64,000 nucleotides of DNA. Origin: Carpediemonas membranifera. Taxonomy: Eukaryota > Fornicata. Shown piece after piece: positions 59,371-64,000 of this stretch. A program made the translations under genes and the position numbers. Under the pieces are notes generated by a model. The model made no database searches and had not been told where the DNA came from. It worked only from the letters and a program-made list of their open reading frames with translations. Each line of letters begins with the position of its first letter. Position 1 is the first letter of the stretch. The stretch is from assembly GCA_019828565.1 (NCBI GenBank), contig JAHDYR010000019.1, positions 186,001-250,000 on the forward strand, read 5' to 3'.

Positions 59371-62300
59371 ATGATGACGACGGCGGAGGAGGTTGTTGCA
59401 GAGAAGTGGAAGCTTGTGCCAGCTTTTTTCAACACTGCATCGCTGATCCAGCACCACCTGGACTCCTTTGATTACTTCGTCCACACCGGTATGGTCAATA
59501 TCATGAAGGCCAACCAGGTTGTGCGCTGCAAGGCCATTCCGAACTGGTATCTGCGCTTCGACAACATATACCTTAGCAACACAGGTCCTACTGAGTCCCA
59601 GGGCATGGTGGAGGACCCCATTACGCCCATGCAGTGCCGTCTCCGCGACCTCACATATTCCACAGCAATCCAGGCCGACATCTCCTACATGCGCGGCAAC
59701 TCCCTCGTCCACTCCCAGGGCGTGCAGCTAGGCCGCCTCCCCATCATGCTGCGCTCCTCTTCGTGCCGCCTCAGGACGCAGTATAAGCTGGACAACGACC
59801 TCCTCGCACAGGCCGGGGAATGCCCGCATGATGCTGGAGGGTACTTCGTTTGCAAGGGTGTGGAGAAGGTGATTCTTATCCAGGAGCAGCTGTCCAAGAA
59901 CAGGATCATCATCGAGACGGACGCCAAGGGCGACATCTCCGCCACTGTGACGTCCAGCACGCACGAGCGGAAGTCACGGTGCTCCATCGTCTTCCGCAAG
60001 AACAGCTTCTACCTCCGCCACAACTCGTTTAGCGTCGACATGCCTCTCGTCGTCGCGATGAAGGCCATGGACGTCCGCACAGACCAGGAGATCATTCAGC
60101 TCATCGGGTCTGACCAGAAGTACTCGGAGTACCTTGCCGGGTCCCTAGAGGAGGCCTCTAGACTCAAGGTCTTTTCCCGCAAACAAGCGCTCGACTGCAT
60201 CGGCCAGAAGATGAAGCAGCGCATGTACGGAGACCCCCGCAAGCCCCACGAGGAAGCATACGACGTGCTCCACGACGTAATCCTCAACCACGTCCCCGTC
60301 GACAGGGACAACTTCCGTCCCAAGGTGGTCTATCTCTGCAACATGGTTCGCAGAGTCATCATGGCGGTACGGGGCGAAACGAAGATGGATGATAAGGACA
60401 ACTACGGCAACAAGCGGCTGGAGCTCAGCGGAGACATGCTCTCGATCTTGTTCGAAGACTTGTTTAAGAAGATGTGCTACGACATCCAGCGGGGCGCAGA
60501 GACGATGCAGAGCAAGTCAAACAAGGCCGCCGCATTCGACGCGCTAAAGTGCATCAGGCCCAAGAACATCACCGACGGCTTCGTACACGCGATATCCTCG
60601 GGCAACTGGTCGCTGAAGCGGTTCAGGATGGAGCGGTCGGGGGTGACCCAGGTCCTCTCCCGTCTCTCCTACATCTCGGCCCTCGGCATGATGACGCGCA
60701 TGCAGTCCCAGTTCGAGAAGACCCGCAAGGTCTCGGGGCCCCGGTCCCTGCACCCGTCGACGTTTGGCATGCTGTGTCCCGCCGACACGCCTGAGGGAGA
60801 GTCGTGCGGCCTCGTCAAGAACCTAGCCCTGCTGTGCCACATCACGACGGACACGAACACAGTGCCGCTGAAGAAGCTCGTATACTCACATGGTGTCGAG
60901 GACTGCGAGACTTTGAGCGGCGACGAGATCAACAACAACTGGCTCGTGTTCCTCAACGGCGAGATCCTGGGCGTCCACCGTCGCCCCAAGGCCTTCGTGG
61001 ACGCCCTGCGTTGGTATCGCCGCCACGGCCACATCGGTCAGTACGTGTCCGTCTTCGTCAACGAAACCCTTAGGTCCATCACGATCGCCTCGGACGGGGG
61101 TCGCGTGTGTCGACCGCTCATTATCGTCGAGCACGGCCGCAGCTCTATCACCCCCCAGGACGTGGAGCGGGTCAGCTCGGGCGACGTGCCCTTCTCGAGC
61201 CTCATGCGGGCGGGTAAGATCGAGTATGTTGATGTCAACGAGGAGAACAACTGCATGATCGCGTTCAACGAGGCAGGCATCACCGACGAGACGACCCACG
61301 TTGAGATTGACCCCATGACGGTGCTCGGCGTCTGCGCAGGCCTCATTCCCTACCCCCACCACAACCAGTCGCCCCGAAACACTTACCAGTACGTTCCACC
61401 CAACCCCACCCCCAGTGTTACACAGATGCGCCATGGGCAAGCAGGCCATCGGGGCCATCGCATACAACCAGTACGAACGCATCGACACGCTCCTCTACCT
61501 CCTCGTCTACCCCCAGAAGCCAATGGTACGCACCAGAACGATCGAGATCATGGCGTTTAACGAGCTCCCAGCCGGACAAAATGCCACTGTCGCCGTTATG
61601 TCCTATTCGGGCTACGATATCGAGGATGCGACTGTCCTGAACAAGGGCTCGCTCGACAGAGGGTACGGCCGCTGTCTCGCGGTCCGTAAGCAAGTCACCA
61701 CGCTGCGGCAGTACCCGGACAGCTCCGTCGACGTCCTCGCGGGCCGGCCCGTTGAGTACGCCCAGCTGCCCGAGCGGTTCGAGAAGTACTCGGCAATCGA
61801 CGCGGATGGGCTCGCGCCGGCCGGGTCACGTCTAGCGCCGACTGGCACAGTCATCATCCACAAGCGGAGTCCTGAGACGATCGGCGGCGACATCTTCCCC
61901 GCATCTGAAGCCCCTGCCGCTGCCGCTCCTCGCGAGTACAGGGACGCGTCGGTCGAGTATCGCGGGCCGGTAACGAGCCACGTGGACAAGATGCTGGTCA
62001 CCCAGCGAGACGACGAGGTGCTCATCAAGGCGCTCGTCAGAGACACACGCAGACCCGAGCTGGGCGACAAGTTCTCCTCGCGACATGGCCAGAAGGGCAC
62101 GACTGGGCTCATAGCGCTCTCCGAGGACCTGCCGTTCAACGAGCAGGGGATCTCGCCCGACGTAATTATGAACCCGCATGGTTTCCCCTCGAGAATGACT
62201 GTCGGCAAGATGCTAGAGCTCGTTGCGGGCAAGGCGGGTGTGCTCCACGGCAAGTTCGGCTACGGCACTGTATTTGGCGGCACGCCGTACCACCAGATCG

Positions 62301-62779
62301 TCCAGGACCTCGTGTCGAGGGGGTTCAACTACGAGGGCAAGGACATGCTCTACTCGGGCATCACGGGCGAGCTACAGCCGTCGTACGTGTTCTACGGGCC
62401 TGTGTACTATCAGAAGCTGAAGCACATGGTGCAGGACAAGATGCACGCCCGATCCAGAGGCCCACGCGCCATGCTCACACGCCAGCCGACTGAGGGCAGG
62501 TCCCGCGACGGTGGGCTCAGGCTTGGTGAGATGGAGAGGGATTGCCTCATCGCGTACGGGGCAACGGGTCTCATCACGGAGCGGCTGCTGACTGCGTCCG
62601 ACGAGTACGAGTGCAACGTCTGCTCCAAGTGCGGCCTCATCGCCAGCGAGGGATGGTGCCAGTCATGCAAGTCCGGCCGCAACATCTGCATCATCCGCCT
62701 GCCCTATGCGTGCAAGCTGATGTTCCAGGAGCTCCAGTCAATGAACATTGTCCCCCGGCTGCACCTCGCTGACCAGTGA
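59371..62779 (+). CDS. POLR3B: RNA polymerase III second-largest subunit (RPC2/POLR3B)
   Basis: Catalytic-half subunit of RNA polymerase III, which makes tRNA, 5S and other small RNAs. Exons 59371-61388 and 61426-62779 over a 37-nt intron (GTACGT...TTACACAG) give 1123 residues; the join restores SPRNTYQCAMGKQAIG. Pol III-specific features are KWKLVPAFFNTASLIQHHLD and DSFDYFV at the N-terminus and KGVEKVILIQEQLSKNRIII. Other universal beta-subunit motifs include PRSLHPSTFGMLCPADTPEG, GYDIEDATVLNKGSLDRG and GDKFSSRHGQKG, plus LTRQPTEGRSRDGGLRLGEM. The C-terminal zinc ribbon reads CNVCSKCGL...WCQSCKS. The N-terminus distinguishes it from Pol I and Pol II paralogues. Confidence 0.96.
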
Positions 62780-62916
62780 GTGCCGCAACATGAATATAAA
62801 CTACTCTCGGATTGTGCTGAGAAGTTCGCTCGGTGGTAAGAGTTTAGGATGCTTTGTTGGGCTCAAATCAGCGTGCAATTCTAGTGATTTGAATTGTCAG
62901 ATTTGCGCAAAACCGA

Positions 62917-63771
62917 ATGAACGACAAACTCGCTATCTCCCTTGCCGGCGTGCCCACTGAGGTGAATTCTGCGATGAAACTAACTCTTCCGGCGCTTAGG
63001 CGTGACTACAAGCTCAAGAACGCCGCTTTCTGGGGCGTAATCAAGGGCGATCTTCACGATTACTACATCTTCCGCGGCTTCACAACCGGAGACATCAAGG
63101 AGCAGCCCCTTGTGTTCTACTCGTTCACTGGTGCCGAGTGGGCACAGCTTCCTCCGCTTTCTCCCAAGCTCGTCGAGGCGATGAACAACCACGGCTACCA
63201 CATCGACTGTCAGAAGCCCTTCACCGGCGACAGCTCTCTACTCCTCAACCCTCCCAAGGAGGAGGATGAGGCCGAGCCCGAGCCCGAAGAAGAAGAGGAG
63301 GGCGAGCAGGAGGCCAAGACGAAGCCCGAGCCCGAGCCCGTCACCACCGAGCTTCACCGGCTGAAGATGATGGTCGATCGCATCTCCCAGGACACTGAGA
63401 TCGCCCCCATCGGGCTCTACTACCGCACATCCGAGGGGATCACGGTCAACCCGGCCTTTTCCGGAGTCAAGATCGAGGACGTCACCAAGCCCGCGAAATA
63501 CGCGCTCAAGACAGCAGTAATCGAGTGCCTGAGCAAGGTTGACGGTGTAAACCCCGTCCCGGCAAGCATGTGGGTCACCCCGACCCTGGCTGAGTCCACC
63601 CCCAAGTACACCTGGAAGATCGAGTACGACGAGTCCGAGCAGCTCGTGCTGCTGAGGAACCAGTTCTACCCGGGCCACGTGGCGTACGTCGTGCCCCAGG
63701 CGGCGGTGTGCGGGTCTGTGTATTGCGGGACAGGTGTTTATGACGCAAGCCTGCCCTTTATGATCAGGTAG
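62917..63771 (+). CDS. RSPH9: Radial spoke head protein 9
   Basis: Component of the axonemal radial spoke head, regulating dynein in motile flagella. The 284-residue product aligns end to end with RSPH9: LPALRRDYKLKNAAFWGVIK and GDLHDYYIFRGF correspond to the 'KRDYRYDRVLFWGRI...DYYIAQG' block. EWAQLPPLSPKLVEAM follows. YYRTSEGITVNPAFSGV matches the 'FKTPFGPTHVNRTFEGL' region, and the end NQFYPGHVAY plus GSVYCGTGVYDASLPFM matches 'YGYVYVGTGEKNMDLPFML'. An acidic Glu/Pro insertion (about residues 110-145) is extra. Its presence implies a conventional motile axoneme. Confidence 0.93.
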   Translation: MNDKLAISLAGVPTEVNSAMKLTLPALRRDYKLKNAAFWGVIKGDLHDYYIFRGFTTGDIKEQPLVFYSFTGAEWAQLPPLSPKLVEAMNNHGYHIDCQKPFTGDSSLLLNPPKEEDEAEPEPEEEEEGEQEAKTKPEPEPVTTELHRLKMMVDRISQDTEIAPIGLYYRTSEGITVNPAFSGVKIEDVTKPAKYALKTAVIECLSKVDGVNPVPASMWVTPTLAESTPKYTWKIEYDESEQLVLLRNQFYPGHVAYVVPQAAVCGSVYCGTGVYDASLPFMIR

Positions 63772-64000
63772 GCTGTTTAAAGTAAATGGATGACTCGAGT
63801 GTTATTTATGCAGTAACAGGTGCCAAAACTGTTGATAATTGCACATAATGACCAATGCCAACATGTTTCCTCTGTCACCTCTGTCTTTGTATCTCTCATT
63901 GATTGGTACGATATGATATGATTGGTCTGAATACGCACGGTGTTATGCTCTCTTGATTCCAGTCGGGCGACGTCCAGCGACAGTGGCTCGCGGTTTGGGG

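Overview
The window is nuclear DNA of a eukaryote: a compact, GC-rich, intron-poor protist genome. About forty unrelated, independently transcribed genes lie on both strands with gaps of only 100-500 bp. All three standard stop codons are used, and most introns are extremely short (28-39 nt; several deduced here by joining reading frames). An [FeFe] hydrogenase beside a mitochondrial-type Hsp70 points to an anaerobe or microaerophile with a mitochondrion-related organelle. A radial-spoke protein, a tubulin-type carboxypeptidase, a PRC1/Ase1 microtubule bundler and a possible giardin/SF-assemblin-like coiled coil point to a flagellate. Together these suggest a free-living metamonad of the Carpediemonas type; that placement is inference.

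Layout. 0.1-12.4 kb (+): PLP homeostasis protein, an RG-rich possible PP1-docking protein, a Sec7-domain Arf exchange factor, ESF1, the [FeFe] hydrogenase, a CCCH zinc-finger protein and a seven-span membrane protein. 12.4-28.3 kb (mostly -): MBOAT acyltransferase, transposase-like DNA-binding protein, half-size ABCA transporter with four exons, divergent TBP, UDP-galactose epimerase, mobile-element copy 1 (+), PRC1/Ase1, VPS9 Rab5 exchange factor, CRM1/exportin-1. 28.5-35.2 kb (+): importin alpha, AIM24-like protein, cytochrome b5, coiled-coil protein, cytosolic carboxypeptidase, small possibly ubiquitin-like protein. 35.7-38.4 kb (-): mitochondrial Hsp70 with mobile-element copy 2 touching its 5' end. 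38.6-50.1 kb: COMMD protein, amidohydrolase, phosducin-like protein, CHMP1, VAC14 (-), EMG1, a large internally repeated protein, and a seven-span protein carrying an RGS domain. 50.3-63.8 kb: NMNAT (-), a 1222-residue unknown protein, DEAD-box helicase, CCT1, a small unknown protein, the RNA polymerase III second-largest subunit, and RSPH9.

Most genes are housekeeping: vesicle traffic and endosomes (Sec7, VPS9, VAC14, CHMP1, COMMD), nuclear transport (XPO1, importin alpha), ribosome biogenesis (ESF1, EMG1, DEAD-box helicase), transcription (TBP, RPC2) and protein folding (CCT1, phosducin-like, mtHsp70). The most unusual content is a pair of nearly identical 0.83-kb elements. Their reading frame carries the C-terminal hallmarks of a Fanzor/TnpB (OMEGA) RNA-guided nuclease: a rearranged RuvC site, a four-cysteine zinc finger and a RuvC-III motif. 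Each is interrupted by the same in-frame stop and bounded by related roughly 39-bp direct repeats, and one abuts the mtHsp70 start and extends it in frame.
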